Shown one piece after another: positions 25,032 through 34,141 of a stretch of 64,000 nucleotides of DNA. The position numbers were made by a program, and so were the translations under genes. Every line of letters begins with the position of its first letter. The stretch's first letter is position 1. The notes under the pieces were generated by a model. It was not told where the DNA came from and ran no database searches. It was given only the letters and a program-made list of their open reading frames with translations. This DNA comes from an uncultured bacterium (lineage in GTDB: Bacteria; Bacteroidota; Bacteroidia; Bacteroidales; Marinifilaceae): contig CAJMSX010000007.1 of assembly GCA_905216195.1 (NCBI GenBank), forward strand, positions 1 through 64,000. The letters are read 5' to 3'.

Positions 25032-26606
25032 TTAGAAGGCAAAACCCAGGGTGACCTGGAGATTCGTACGGCCTTCTCCTTTGTACCAACCGTTCAGGGA
25101 ACGGCAATAAAATGTTTTGACATTTCCGTAGAGCGACATTCCTTTTTCTTTGTTCAGAAAACGGGTGTACCGTATATTCAATCCTCCCAGGAAGCGGTCG
25201 GAAGTAAAGAAAGCGTATTCTTGTTGCAGCAGATCGTCTTTTCTTTTGTATTGGTGCGCATCCGGGATTTCTCCTTTCCCTTCCTTTTCCGTGTCCAGTA
25301 AGGTGCCGTCACCGAAGGTGTAAGCGAGATTTATGCCGCAATCGAACATCCCTTTTTGGAAAAGGAAATTTTTGTTCAGCGAAAGATAGCCTTCGTAGTT
25401 TTCGATTTTCTGCACGAAGCGGGCCGGGTAGAGGCGGTAAATGCGTTTTACATGCAGTCCTTTCGCTCCTATACGGGCGTCCCAGGAACTGTTATAAGCC
25501 GTACGGTTTCGGAAAAGCTGGTAATAAATATCGGCTTGGGTCATTTCGACGGAAGTTTTATTTTTGGTTCCGTACTGGATCCACTCTTCGTTTTGGTCGA
25601 TCACTTCACTTTGCTGAATATTTTCAAATCCCAGTTTATTAGCGATATCGAGCCGGAGAGAAAGATAATGGTCGTAGCTCTTTCCTTTTTTATGAAGAAG
25701 ACCGGTATAGGTATATTTCCTTTCTTTGATTTTCCCGCTTCTTTCATTGGTAAAATCACTGGGGAAAGCCTCCTGTTTCCGTTGGGTGATCGACAGTTCG
25801 TTAAAAAAGCTGATTTTATCATTGAACAATTCGAGCTGCAAGGAACCGCCGTAGAGTTTTTCCTGGTGGTTACTTTGCAGGGAGGCTCCTTCTGCAATGA
25901 TGGTGGATTTGTAATGCCACAAGCCTTCGAACTGGAAAATTTCATGAATTTTTCCGGTGCCGATTATTTTGATATCTACCATTTCCGTCATTTTCTGATA
26001 GATCATGTTGAGGCCGATACGGACGGGACCCGTTTGAAAGAGTACGCCGGGGTACACTTGCAGATTCATGTAGGTGTTTTCATTGCGGGCGTCTTTGTGT
26101 TTGGCATTGCTGGCCGTTTCATAAGCGACTTTAGCCCCGATGGCGAAATGCTTTCCAAGTGGATAACCAACTCCGCCGTCGAGCCGGTAGACTTCCAGCG
26201 TTTGTTCGCCGGGTATGCTGTCGGCCATATAAATGGAACTGTAATAGGGATCCAGTACGCTGCTCCAGGCTTTATTCCTGCGAATGTCGTAATCGAAAGA
26301 AAATTTTCCGTAGAAATAAACCTTATTCAGCCGTAACAGAGATTCCGTGAGCAGGTTCATGCGGTTGCGGTCCGTAGGATCGGATACATTCCGGAAGTCG
26401 CCTGTGTTGTATTGCCAGTTGGCTTCCACGATAGAAAATCGGCTGACAGCACCCGTGGTAAGTCCGGCTGCATTGTGGGATAAAATCCAGGGATTGTCCG
26501 TTTTGAGGCGGTCCATCCGGTAAAAATTTTTTTCCTGGGCCCGGGCAGAAGTTGCAAACAACAGGAGTAAACCCAGACTGAGGATTGGTATGATATTGAT
26601 TTTCAT
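25032..26606 (-). CDS. DUF6850 outer-membrane beta-barrel protein
   Basis: A 524-residue exported protein with signal peptide (cleaved near ARAQ) and the recurring amphipathic strands of an outer-membrane barrel, ending in an aromatic terminus LQVTLGFAF. The N-terminal NPWILSHNAAGL and the overall pattern match DUF6850 proteins, found beside DUF4876 and TonB-receptor genes in Bacteroidales. Probably an accessory pore or docking protein for the receptor; the ligand is unknown. Gaps to neighbours are 42 and 18 bases, so it is operonic. Confidence 0.8.
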   Translation of the reverse strand: MKINIIPILSLGLLLLFATSARAQEKNFYRMDRLKTDNPWILSHNAAGLTTGAVSRFSIVEANWQYNTGDFRNVSDPTDRNRMNLLTESLLRLNKVYFYGKFSFDYDIRRNKAWSSVLDPYYSSIYMADSIPGEQTLEVYRLDGGVGYPLGKHFAIGAKVAYETASNAKHKDARNENTYMNLQVYPGVLFQTGPVRIGLNMIYQKMTEMVDIKIIGTGKIHEIFQFEGLWHYKSTIIAEGASLQSNHQEKLYGGSLQLELFNDKISFFNELSITQRKQEAFPSDFTNERSGKIKERKYTYTGLLHKKGKSYDHYLSLRLDIANKLGFENIQQSEVIDQNEEWIQYGTKNKTSVEMTQADIYYQLFRNRTAYNSSWDARIGAKGLHVKRIYRLYPARFVQKIENYEGYLSLNKNFLFQKGMFDCGINLAYTFGDGTLLDTEKEGKGEIPDAHQYKRKDDLLQQEYAFFTSDRFLGGLNIRYTRFLNKEKGMSLYGNVKTFYCRSLNGWYKGEGRTNLQVTLGFAF

Positions 26607-26624
26607 CTTTCTGTGTATTAAAAA

Positions 26625-27803
26625 TTACCTGTTTTTTAAAGTAGCCGGTACGACTTCCATATCCTCCGAGGAGTTGTTAGTGTCCCGGTAGATCACGATT
26701 CCGTTGACCGTATTTTCGACTTTCCGGCAGACGGAAAGTCCGCGATATAGAGTTTCCTGGCAAACAAACCCGGCGTCCACATTATCGGTCAGTCGTTTAT
26801 TGACGTTGGATTTGCTCTTTATACATTCGATGCCGTCGAGTACCCAGGTCTTGTCGATCATAAGGTGATAGAGGCCGGTATGAGTAACCGGGTCCTGCAT
26901 CAGGTGGGAAGCGTCCGAGGCATATTCGGAAGCGTTGCCGGGAATGCGGAACACGATCATGGCCGGACCGCCGTTGGGAACCAGGCCGTAAGCTTCGCCC
27001 GGACCTTTCCAGATTTGATTGAGCAAGACTACGCCCGGGGCCGGAGGTTCCTGCATGGAAAGATTGACATTATAAAAAGCGAACCGGGCTTTGGAAAGGT
27101 CTACGGATTCGGGGTGCCGGGCCTCGTGATTGATGGCATTGACTGCCAATATGGCTTCTTCACCCGGATTCAAGGGATAGTCTCGTCCGTTTCCGGGAAT
27201 CTGCCAAGCCATCATCGCTACCGGTAGTTCGTCCATCAGGGTGCCGTCTTCTTTGACGAAATTACTTTTAGTTCCGCTGACCATGGGAGCCACGAAGCCT
27301 AAACACAAACTGTCCAGCCAAACGACGGATTCCGAATTATTGTAAAGAGACAGATAATTGTCACTATTATAGGTGATTCCGTCTGCTGTCATACATCCGC
27401 CGAAATAGATTTCCTTGATAATCAGATTAGATTTCAGGGCCGAGGTCAAAGGAACGGTAAAAGAATTACCGGAGGCGTCCTTCTCGGGGGACAGTACAAT
27501 ATGACTTAGGCGGCCGTTAAAAATATAGGTATTATAGCCTTCATTATACAGGTGTTGTACGACGATATCGTAAAGACCGTATTCCGCCTGGATGCGGGCG
27601 ATACCGTTGGCGTCGGTGGTCGCTTTGTAAGAAAGGCCGGAGGCCGTGTTATACAGGGTGACGGTAATGCCTTCCTTGGGGGCGGTTCCCGTTTCCTGGG
27701 GCAGTTCCACTCCGATTTGCACGAGGGTGTCTATGTTTTCTTCTTTCAGACATCCGCCGAACAAAAACAGAAGAAAAGCGAGCGTAATATAATGTGTTTT
27801 CAT
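26625..27803 (-). CDS. DUF4876 lipoprotein
   Basis: A 392-residue lipoprotein (signal ending FGGC). An N-terminal transthyretin-like Ig domain (GITVTLYNTASGLSYKATTD) is followed by the DUF4876 body with NLIIKEIYFGGCMTADG and YLSLYNNSESVVWLD, a lamin-tail-like stretch. Such proteins sit on the cell surface next to TonB receptors, so a ligand-binding partner of the 27828 receptor is likely. I start at ATG 27803; the upstream in-frame ATG at 27815 adds four residues before the signal peptide. Gap to the receptor 24 bases. Confidence 0.82.
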   Translation of the reverse strand: MKTHYITLAFLLFLFGGCLKEENIDTLVQIGVELPQETGTAPKEGITVTLYNTASGLSYKATTDANGIARIQAEYGLYDIVVQHLYNEGYNTYIFNGRLSHIVLSPEKDASGNSFTVPLTSALKSNLIIKEIYFGGCMTADGITYNSDNYLSLYNNSESVVWLDSLCLGFVAPMVSGTKSNFVKEDGTLMDELPVAMMAWQIPGNGRDYPLNPGEEAILAVNAINHEARHPESVDLSKARFAFYNVNLSMQEPPAPGVVLLNQIWKGPGEAYGLVPNGGPAMIVFRIPGNASEYASDASHLMQDPVTHTGLYHLMIDKTWVLDGIECIKSKSNVNKRLTDNVDAGFVCQETLYRGLSVCRKVENTVNGIVIYRDTNNSSEDMEVVPATLKNR

Positions 27804-27827
27804 AGCTATCTGCATTTAAGGTTTATG

Positions 27828-30662
27828 CTAAAATTTCAGACTGATTTCCGCGCCGAAAAAGATTTCCGTGTTCATTCTCATTCTCATTCCGTAGGATTTA
27901 TAGTAACGTTTGGGACGGGAATTGGTAAAATTGTTGGCGTAGAACGAGAGGGAAGCCATTTTCCCGATTTCCTTGGTCAACCGGAGGTTAAGCATAAAGT
28001 AAGGGGAAATGGCGTTTTCCGCATAGGTGCTTGCCCGGTTTTTGAGTATGAGCTTCTGAAAAACGGGGTCGTTGGCTTCTTTATCGGTGAACAGATGGAT
28101 CATTCCCTGGGTATCCATATAAGCCAAGGGATTCACGCATTTCAGGTACTTCATGTCTTTGGAGGCATCTCCGAATACATAGTTTCCGTCGTCGTCTTTC
28201 ATATAGACCATATCGATTCCATTGTATTTATAGAATTCCTGGCTTTTGTCCATCCATACGCATTGTCCGGAGAGGGTCACTACCAGCCGGATTTGGGGAA
28301 TATGGGTGACCAGCCGGATGTTGGTATTGAGGCGCTGGAGTTCGGTTCCATTACTGGCATTTCCGCTTCCGGCATAAATTCCCATATACGGATAGGGTTT
28401 GCCGTCGACTTCATCATCTACGGAACTCATATAAAGGGCTTTGCTGTGTTGTTTCTGGTAGAAATAAGCTCCGTCGACAATAACCGAGGTCTGTAGGGGT
28501 TGTATTTTCCCGAAGTCGAAAGAATATTCTATTCCCCATTTATCGATCTTTATGCCGTTTCCCGGCCGGTTGTAAGAGATAAAATTGCCGATCATTTCGT
28601 ATCCTACCGGTACTCCGTTCACCGTTATTTCTCCGTTGGTATATTCCGGACGGCCCATACTGGAATTGTAATTGTATTTGCGGTAGAAATAAGGCCGTGA
28701 CGTCATTTGCCAATCGAAAGCATTTTTCAGCTTTTCTTTAAAATAGGCGAAACTGGCGGTGATACCGAACATTTTCATATCTACTCCCACTTCCATATTC
28801 CGGCTGGACGGAAGTTTCAGGTGTGGATTTTCGGGATGGGCGATTTCCGTGTTAACGATGGTGAGGTTATAATTATTGGCTTCGTCGTTATAGTTGAATG
28901 TAGTTCGGTCGGCATATACCGGGTCGGGATAAAGGTGTACCAGCGTAGGCATTTTGGTCATGATGCCCCAACCTCCTCTTAGGCTGAGGTATTGAAGTCC
29001 TTGCCGGTTATAGTTCCGGTCGATCAGAATGAGCCGGGCGTTCAGACGAGGGTCGGCAGTCATGCTGTAATCGGCTGCCGGAGTGGCGATATTGGTGAGT
29101 CGGACACCGGCCGATAGATGGAAAGCCGCTTCTTCGTTAAAGGGAAGAATGACTTTATCTTCAGCGAAAACCGTGTATTCGTGGATAAAGGGAATGTCTT
29201 TAAAAGCCCGGGGCCGGATATTCTGGGCCGGGGGAAAATGAGGATCGAAGGTTTTCCCTTTTCCCCGGTTGCCTTTGGTAGTCCATTCCGCACCCAGGAC
29301 GAAATTATTGTAAACGGAACCGTATTTCCCGGAGACTTTTGCGGTCAGCTTGGCCGTTGCGTAAATAGGTTTCCCTTCGATTCTCAGGTCGCTGAAATAT
29401 TCGTAGGGCAATAGTTCTGCTATGTGTTCTCCGGGTTCGGTGGAATTGGTATTGGGTAATTTTACGGAAGACAACCAATGTTTATTGCGGTTATACTGTC
29501 GTCCGTAAGAAGCGGAAACATTGTATTCCAGGCTGGTGAGCCAAGGCTTTTTCACCATCCAGTTGCCGAATAAATTGAGGCTGACGCGGTTGTCTTCGGA
29601 CTTGGTCAGTTCATCCACAGCCTGGTCGGGATCGCGTTTGGTTTTATCGACCGTCAGACTACCGTTGAGTTTGGCGTTAAAACTGAAAGCTCTGCCCTGA
29701 GTATTGAAAATATTGGAATATCCTACCTGTAACGTAGCTCGTCCGTAGGATTGGGAAGGGGTACGGATGTCGGCTAATGCTCTGGCGTAATCGGCGTCGA
29801 TATTCAGGAAACCCCGGTCAGGTCCGAGGGAAAACCCTTTTCCCAGGTAGACTTGTTTGAGACGGGGGTCGGTCTTGAAGCGGGCTTCAAAAGGAGATTT
29901 TCCGGCTTTGGTTTTTACGATAACCGCTCCGGAAGTCATATCTCCGTATTGTGCAGAGGCTACTCCCCGGACCACTTCAATGGATTCGATATTATCCACC
30001 GGAATTTGCCGGGCATCCACTCCTGTGCCGCTGGTGGAGGAGGAGGCTGGTGTAGACCCGGAGATCATCTGCATATTGGCGTCGTTAGAAACTTTCGCCC
30101 CGTCGACGATGATCGAAGTTCCCAGAGCAATGGCGCTGTTGTTGCCCGATATATCCCGTATGGTAATTTTGGATACCGTAGTCAACTGGGGATTGGTGGT
30201 AAGTGAACCCGGCAGAAGTTGCATGGCATCTTGCAGGTTTGCGGCCTGTAAGTGTTCCAGAGCCGTTTTGTTGATATTGGAGGAACTGGTCATCTTCCGG
30301 GCGTTGGTTGCGGTTACGGTGATTTCCTCCAGAGCCAGGGTCTGGGCGTCCAGTTTCAGTTTATAATCCTGTATGTTTTTGTGGATGCCTAATTTCCGGG
30401 AATAGTCTTCATATCCCAGGCAATGGGCTTGTAAAGTGTATTCTCCCGCACTGATGTTTTTGATGGTAAAATTTCCCTGGATATCGGAGGTTGTCCATAT
30501 GGACAATTCTTTAATACTGATTTCCACGGCGGGTAAAGTTTCTCCCGTTGCGGCGTCTGTCACCGTTCCGGAAAGCGTGAACTTGCCGGACTGGGCCTGC
30601 AAAGAAGCAGAACCGGTCCAGAAGATCAGTAAAATGAAAGAAAAGATGTTTCTCAAGTTCAT
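27828..30662 (-). CDS. TonB-dependent outer-membrane receptor
   Basis: A 944-residue receptor. Signal peptide, then a carboxypeptidase-regulatory-like domain (FTLSGTVTDAATGETLPAVE), then the plug with ALEEITVTATNARKM, DVRN-like variation and VEVVRG-type IESIEVVRGVASAQYG, then a 22-strand-type barrel ending ..FGAEISLKF. It imports a bound ligand through the outer membrane with TonB energy. It is not SusC-like: no SusD partner, DUF4876 instead. A siderophore, haem, metal or peptide ligand is possible. I use ATG 30662 because the reading frame upstream to 30743 overlaps the previous gene and precedes the signal peptide. Confidence 0.9.
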   Translation of the reverse strand: MNLRNIFSFILLIFWTGSASLQAQSGKFTLSGTVTDAATGETLPAVEISIKELSIWTTSDIQGNFTIKNISAGEYTLQAHCLGYEDYSRKLGIHKNIQDYKLKLDAQTLALEEITVTATNARKMTSSSNINKTALEHLQAANLQDAMQLLPGSLTTNPQLTTVSKITIRDISGNNSAIALGTSIIVDGAKVSNDANMQMISGSTPASSSTSGTGVDARQIPVDNIESIEVVRGVASAQYGDMTSGAVIVKTKAGKSPFEARFKTDPRLKQVYLGKGFSLGPDRGFLNIDADYARALADIRTPSQSYGRATLQVGYSNIFNTQGRAFSFNAKLNGSLTVDKTKRDPDQAVDELTKSEDNRVSLNLFGNWMVKKPWLTSLEYNVSASYGRQYNRNKHWLSSVKLPNTNSTEPGEHIAELLPYEYFSDLRIEGKPIYATAKLTAKVSGKYGSVYNNFVLGAEWTTKGNRGKGKTFDPHFPPAQNIRPRAFKDIPFIHEYTVFAEDKVILPFNEEAAFHLSAGVRLTNIATPAADYSMTADPRLNARLILIDRNYNRQGLQYLSLRGGWGIMTKMPTLVHLYPDPVYADRTTFNYNDEANNYNLTIVNTEIAHPENPHLKLPSSRNMEVGVDMKMFGITASFAYFKEKLKNAFDWQMTSRPYFYRKYNYNSSMGRPEYTNGEITVNGVPVGYEMIGNFISYNRPGNGIKIDKWGIEYSFDFGKIQPLQTSVIVDGAYFYQKQHSKALYMSSVDDEVDGKPYPYMGIYAGSGNASNGTELQRLNTNIRLVTHIPQIRLVVTLSGQCVWMDKSQEFYKYNGIDMVYMKDDDGNYVFGDASKDMKYLKCVNPLAYMDTQGMIHLFTDKEANDPVFQKLILKNRASTYAENAISPYFMLNLRLTKEIGKMASLSFYANNFTNSRPKRYYKSYGMRMRMNTEIFFGAEISLKF

Positions 30663-30688
30663 AGTCGTAGAGTTAGTAGTTGTGTTTT

Positions 30689-30985
30689 TTAGAAAAGATG
30701 GCAGTCCATCTCGTCCAGTGTAAGGTCGTTCAGATAATAACACTCTAACCAGGCATGGATTTTCGTTGCCCGTCTTTGGTCGGCCGTCAGGTGTTTCTGT
30801 ATGTTCAGCATCAGCAAACCCATCAGCACTCCTGCGGCTATACTCATCCAGATGTGTTTTTGGCGAAAGAAGGTTTCGGAATCGCCCGAACGGGGAAAAT
30901 GTCGGATTCTTTCCACTACTTTGTCACAGAAATTTGCACATACGGATGTAATTTTGTCCTGTTCGATTAATTTGTTCCACACCAT
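30689..30985 (-). CDS. Small one-pass membrane protein, candidate CnrY-like anti-sigma factor
   Basis: A 98-residue protein with one membrane helix (IWMSIAAGVLMGLLMLNI, about residues 45-62), an N-terminal part of about 44 residues and a C-terminal part of about 36. No family recognised. It lies in one operon with an ECF sigma factor and a Spy/CnrX-like sensor. In Cupriavidus metallidurans CnrYXH the anti-sigma CnrY is also about 95 residues with a single membrane span and binds CnrH through its cytoplasmic N-terminus. The match is in size, topology and context, not clear sequence, so the role is an inference. It could equally be a receptor accessory protein. Confidence 0.5.
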   Translation of the reverse strand: MVWNKLIEQDKITSVCANFCDKVVERIRHFPRSGDSETFFRQKHIWMSIAAGVLMGLLMLNIQKHLTADQRRATKIHAWLECYYLNDLTLDEMDCHLF

Positions 30986-31120
30986 GTTTTAACCGTTTTT
31001 AAAGGAGGTCAGGGTTCTCCGGGATACCGGTGCTCCGGTTATTCCTTTGCCGTAAATACTGTAAAAAATCCGGTTGTTGAATCCGGGCCGGACCACGCCA
31101 TCCGACACACCTTTATGATT

Positions 31121-31705
31121 TTATTCGCTATATGATTCTTGTCTATTCAATTGTTCCTGCATTTTCTTTTCTGCCTCCCGGTCGTAAGGAAAGAAGACGG
31201 GGTAACGCCGGTTCTTTTCTTCCCGGGTACATTTTTGTTTACAGAATGGGCAATAATGGTCCATATCCAGTATTTCCAGGAAAATTTTGTTTAATTTTCC
31301 CGTTTGTTCCGGAGTACACACTTTTTTGATGTGCATCAGGTGTTCGATGGTCTGGACTTTTAAGGCCCGGTGAAGAAAACCTACATTTTCTGCGATTCCC
31401 TGCATTTCCTGTACCGAGGGATAAGGCTTGGCCAATTCGTTCAGTAAACGATACCGGTTCTGGCAAAGTAATTGAAGTACGATCTGATATTTTTGCTGGG
31501 CCTCCCGGTCCATTTCCGTGATCTCCCGGTATTGCTCATCCGTAAAATTCAATTCTTCCCGCAAAAACTCATTGGAAAAATCGACCTGCTGTTCTGTATT
31601 TACCGAGGTGTTTCCCAAAAACAGAAAAATAAAGAAAGCGGTATTTACCATGAGTAAAATCAGATTGCCCCGGTAAATAAGTTGTTTCTTGAATGATGAT
31701 TTCAT
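31121..31705 (-). CDS. Spy/CnrX-like periplasmic sensor with C-terminal Cys cluster
   Basis: A 194-residue protein with one N-terminal membrane anchor (NLILLMVNTAFFIFLFLG) and a helical periplasmic domain of the LTxxQ type: FLREELNFTDEQYREITEM, then QLLCQNRYRLLNELAKP, HLMHIKKVCTPEQTGKLN. Near the C-terminus MDHYCPFCKQKCTREE holds a His and three Cys that could bind metal or a redox ligand. Spy/CnrX/ZraP relatives sense metals or misfolding in the periplasm. It lies 54 bases after the sigma gene. Confidence 0.72.
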   Translation of the reverse strand: MKSSFKKQLIYRGNLILLMVNTAFFIFLFLGNTSVNTEQQVDFSNEFLREELNFTDEQYREITEMDREAQQKYQIVLQLLCQNRYRLLNELAKPYPSVQEMQGIAENVGFLHRALKVQTIEHLMHIKKVCTPEQTGKLNKIFLEILDMDHYCPFCKQKCTREEKNRRYPVFFPYDREAEKKMQEQLNRQESYSE

Positions 31706-31759
31706 AGCTGTTTATTTTAAAACTGCAGTTTTATTATTTAGCGATTTCTGCTGTCGTTA

Positions 31760-32317
31760 CTATTCATTCCAGTTGCGGAATATTTTTTCCAAATTCGTTT
31801 TAGCCCTGAAAATCAGCGATTCTACGGAGGAAAGCGAAATTCCCATGACGTCGGCTACTTCCTGATAAGACAATTCTTCATATTTGTTCAGAATCAGTGC
31901 TGTGCGTTGTCTTTCCGGAAGACTGTCTATAGCCCGGTGGAGTAAATCTTTCAATTCGTCTTCTTCCAGATGTTCCCAGGCCAATAAATCCTGGGAGGAA
32001 GGGTTTTCTGAAAGGTTCCATTCTTCCACATTGACCTTGCGCATGCGTTTTCTCAGGGAACGGCAATGGTTGATGGAACGGCTCACAGCGATTCGGTATA
32101 ACCAGGTGGAAATGCTGCATTGTGCTTTGAAATTTTGTAAGGTTTGGTAAAATGTGATAAATACTTCTTGTGCAATATCTTCCGCATCTTCCCGGTTATG
32201 AACGAAGGCATAACAGGTATTGACGATCATGACTTTGTATTCATCGACAAGTTTCCGGAAAGCGGTTTCATTCCCTTCCCTAATCGCTTTAAGCATCATT
32301 TCTTCATCCGTCTTCAC
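31760..32317 (-). CDS. ECF RNA polymerase sigma factor
   Basis: A 185-residue sigma-70 of the ECF type. Region 2 has VNTCYAFVHNREDAEDIAQEVFITFYQTL and WLYRIAVSRSINHCRS; region 4 has LPERQRTALILNKYEELSYQEVADVMGISLSSVESLIFRAK. It directs polymerase to a small set of promoters, very likely this operon. The start is GTG 32317; an ATG seven codons in is the alternative. It heads the gene run sensor, small membrane protein, TonB receptor and onward, with no large gap. Confidence 0.92.
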   Translation of the reverse strand: MKTDEEMMLKAIREGNETAFRKLVDEYKVMIVNTCYAFVHNREDAEDIAQEVFITFYQTLQNFKAQCSISTWLYRIAVSRSINHCRSLRKRMRKVNVEEWNLSENPSSQDLLAWEHLEEDELKDLLHRAIDSLPERQRTALILNKYEELSYQEVADVMGISLSSVESLIFRAKTNLEKIFRNWNE

Positions 32318-32387
32318 TACCTTTTCCGTTAATGTGGTTTACAATACACCGAACGAGTCCGGTTTACCAGGTATCGGGCGGTTTCTG

Positions 32388-32429
32388 AGAGACGGACTCA
32401 AAAGGGTCAGTTGGATTTGGTCCGTCTCT
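32388..32429. repeat. Perfect 10-bp inverted repeat between pmbA-like and sigma genes
   Basis: AGAGACGGAC and GTCCGTCTCT flank a 22-base loop between the two minus-strand units. No T-run follows on either strand, so it is not a standard terminator. It may be an operator upstream of the sigma gene or an mRNA 3' stem. Confidence 0.5.
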
Positions 32430-32444
32430 GCAGAAGGAGAAAAA

Positions 32445-34124
32445 TTAATCAGTCGTTTTTTCCGCCCAGGGCAACGGCAAAGCCGGTGCACTTTCTTTTG
32501 TCACGTTCGTCTTATTGATTTCTACGTCTTCGACCAATAAGGCAGAAGGGTAAATCATAGACGTGAGTACATAATCGTCCAACATAAATTCGGTAACTTC
32601 TTCTTTGGCTGATATGCCGGCCAGTCGTCTCAGGTTTTTCAATTCGATGGGAGAGATGTCTCCGGACCGCATCAGGGTTTCTTTCCCGTCCTTTAAGTCT
32701 ACCCGGTAGATGGCTGAAGTGGTTTCGTCTATTCCCCTTACGATGTAGGCGTAGGGAAGACCGTCTTCTTTGGCCAGCTTTATCAATTGTTTTTTCAAAG
32801 TTTCGGGTTTGCTGCCTTTCTCGACTGAGATGTGAAGGGTTCCGGGAGCCGTCGTATACAATACTTCTTTCGGATAAGCATAATAACGGGAACTGCCTGT
32901 GGATTCCTCGCAATTTATGGCCGGTATTCGTCCGTTGAGCATTTTTTTGAAAATGCCGTTTTCCACCAAGGTCATTTCGGCAGGAGGGATCACTCCTTCG
33001 GCATCGATCTGATAGGCTCCGTAGAGGGGTTTCCCGTTATATTCCTTGCGGCTGCTGTAGCTTTTCACTGTAATCCGGTTATCGATGATTTTCATGTCGA
33101 TGCGGGATGAGATCGGCTTTGCTTTGTTTTGCATGGCGGTGACCAGATCTTCCGGTTTCCGGTAAGCGAACAAACCGTCTTGAGTCAACAGGTTCTTTTT
33201 GAAGATAGAAGCTGCGGCTCCTTGTTCAAATAGTACCGGTCCGCAATAGAATTCTTTTACCGGTTCGGCTCCGCGGAGTTTAACAAAATCTGAGGCGAAA
33301 GCTTTGATTTTCGTTTTCAGTTCATCCGTTGAAGGAAGTTCGTCCGGGGTACAGGCTAAAGCGGCATATGCATCTTTCATAACGATACCATCGTCGGTTC
33401 TGGCCGAGCCTTCCGCTTTTAAGGAGACCATCCGTACGGGTTGTTTGACGGTAGTACCTTCCGAAGTTTTCAGGTATACCTCCATATCGAAAGCGGTAAG
33501 AGTGACGGAAGTATTGAAAAGTTCCGGATAGTCTAAAAATATCAGCGATAATTGCCGCAGGTTTTCTTCCCATTTCCGGGTATCCAGGGTAAAATCTTTT
33601 TCCGGCCGGATGATTTTTTCCACGGGGGTAATGGGAGAAAAGTCGGACAACCGGGCTTCTTCTTCCGTAGGTACGTTTTTTTTACGGGCAGTGAGTTTCG
33701 CATTGAATTCTTTGGCTGCTTCTTTGTAAGCTGCATCCGTTCCCAGCCAGAAATACTGCCGGATAAGATCGTAGTCGGCTTCCGCCGGCAGGGGAGTTTG
33801 TTGGAAGCGGCCCAGATATTTACTGTCACTGGTCAGTTTGTAATTTCCCAGGAAAAGCCTGACTGAACCGACCATTTGCGGGCCGGTTTGGTTAAGGGTG
33901 GTTATGGCTCCCAGGCTGGCCGATATTTCATGTTGGGTAATGTTCCCGGTGGCGTAAGCGATAAAAAACGGTTTTTCGACACCCGGAATACTGAGTTGTT
34001 CCAGGTTTCTCTTCATTTCATCCTGCATAGCCCGGAAGATAATTTGATCTTTCTGCGTCTGTGCGGAGAGAGATGAACAGAGGAGCAGGAAGAAGAGAAA
34101 TAAAAATTGATATCTTTTTTTCAT
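32445..34124 (-). CDS. Secreted PmbA/TldE-like protein
   Basis: A 559-residue protein with an N-terminal signal peptide (FLFLFFLLLCSSLSAQ) and TldD/PmbA-family features: GTTVKQPVRMVSLKAEGSARTDDG in the middle and a C-terminal barrel with YGAYQIDAEGVIPPAEMTLVENG and TGSSRYY. It lacks the HExxxH zinc motif, as TldE/PmbA subunits do, and so should be the non-catalytic partner of the TldD-like protein encoded 17 bases upstream. Known TldD/E pairs are cytoplasmic and unfold and cut peptides; export of this pair to the periplasm is unusual. Confidence 0.78.
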   Translation of the reverse strand: MKKRYQFLFLFFLLLCSSLSAQTQKDQIIFRAMQDEMKRNLEQLSIPGVEKPFFIAYATGNITQHEISASLGAITTLNQTGPQMVGSVRLFLGNYKLTSDSKYLGRFQQTPLPAEADYDLIRQYFWLGTDAAYKEAAKEFNAKLTARKKNVPTEEEARLSDFSPITPVEKIIRPEKDFTLDTRKWEENLRQLSLIFLDYPELFNTSVTLTAFDMEVYLKTSEGTTVKQPVRMVSLKAEGSARTDDGIVMKDAYAALACTPDELPSTDELKTKIKAFASDFVKLRGAEPVKEFYCGPVLFEQGAAASIFKKNLLTQDGLFAYRKPEDLVTAMQNKAKPISSRIDMKIIDNRITVKSYSSRKEYNGKPLYGAYQIDAEGVIPPAEMTLVENGIFKKMLNGRIPAINCEESTGSSRYYAYPKEVLYTTAPGTLHISVEKGSKPETLKKQLIKLAKEDGLPYAYIVRGIDETTSAIYRVDLKDGKETLMRSGDISPIELKNLRRLAGISAKEEVTEFMLDDYVLTSMIYPSALLVEDVEINKTNVTKESAPALPLPWAEKTTD

Positions 34125-34141
34125 GTTGATTTGCTTTAAAA

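Noticed and set aside
25356..26336. 326-codon plus-strand frame opposite the DUF6850 gene
   Set aside because: Lies fully antisense to a well-supported outer-membrane barrel gene and shows no family signature; a shadow frame.
27552..28496. 314-codon plus-strand frame opposite the TonB receptor and DUF4876 genes
   Set aside because: Antisense shadow of two well-supported genes, with no recognisable domain.
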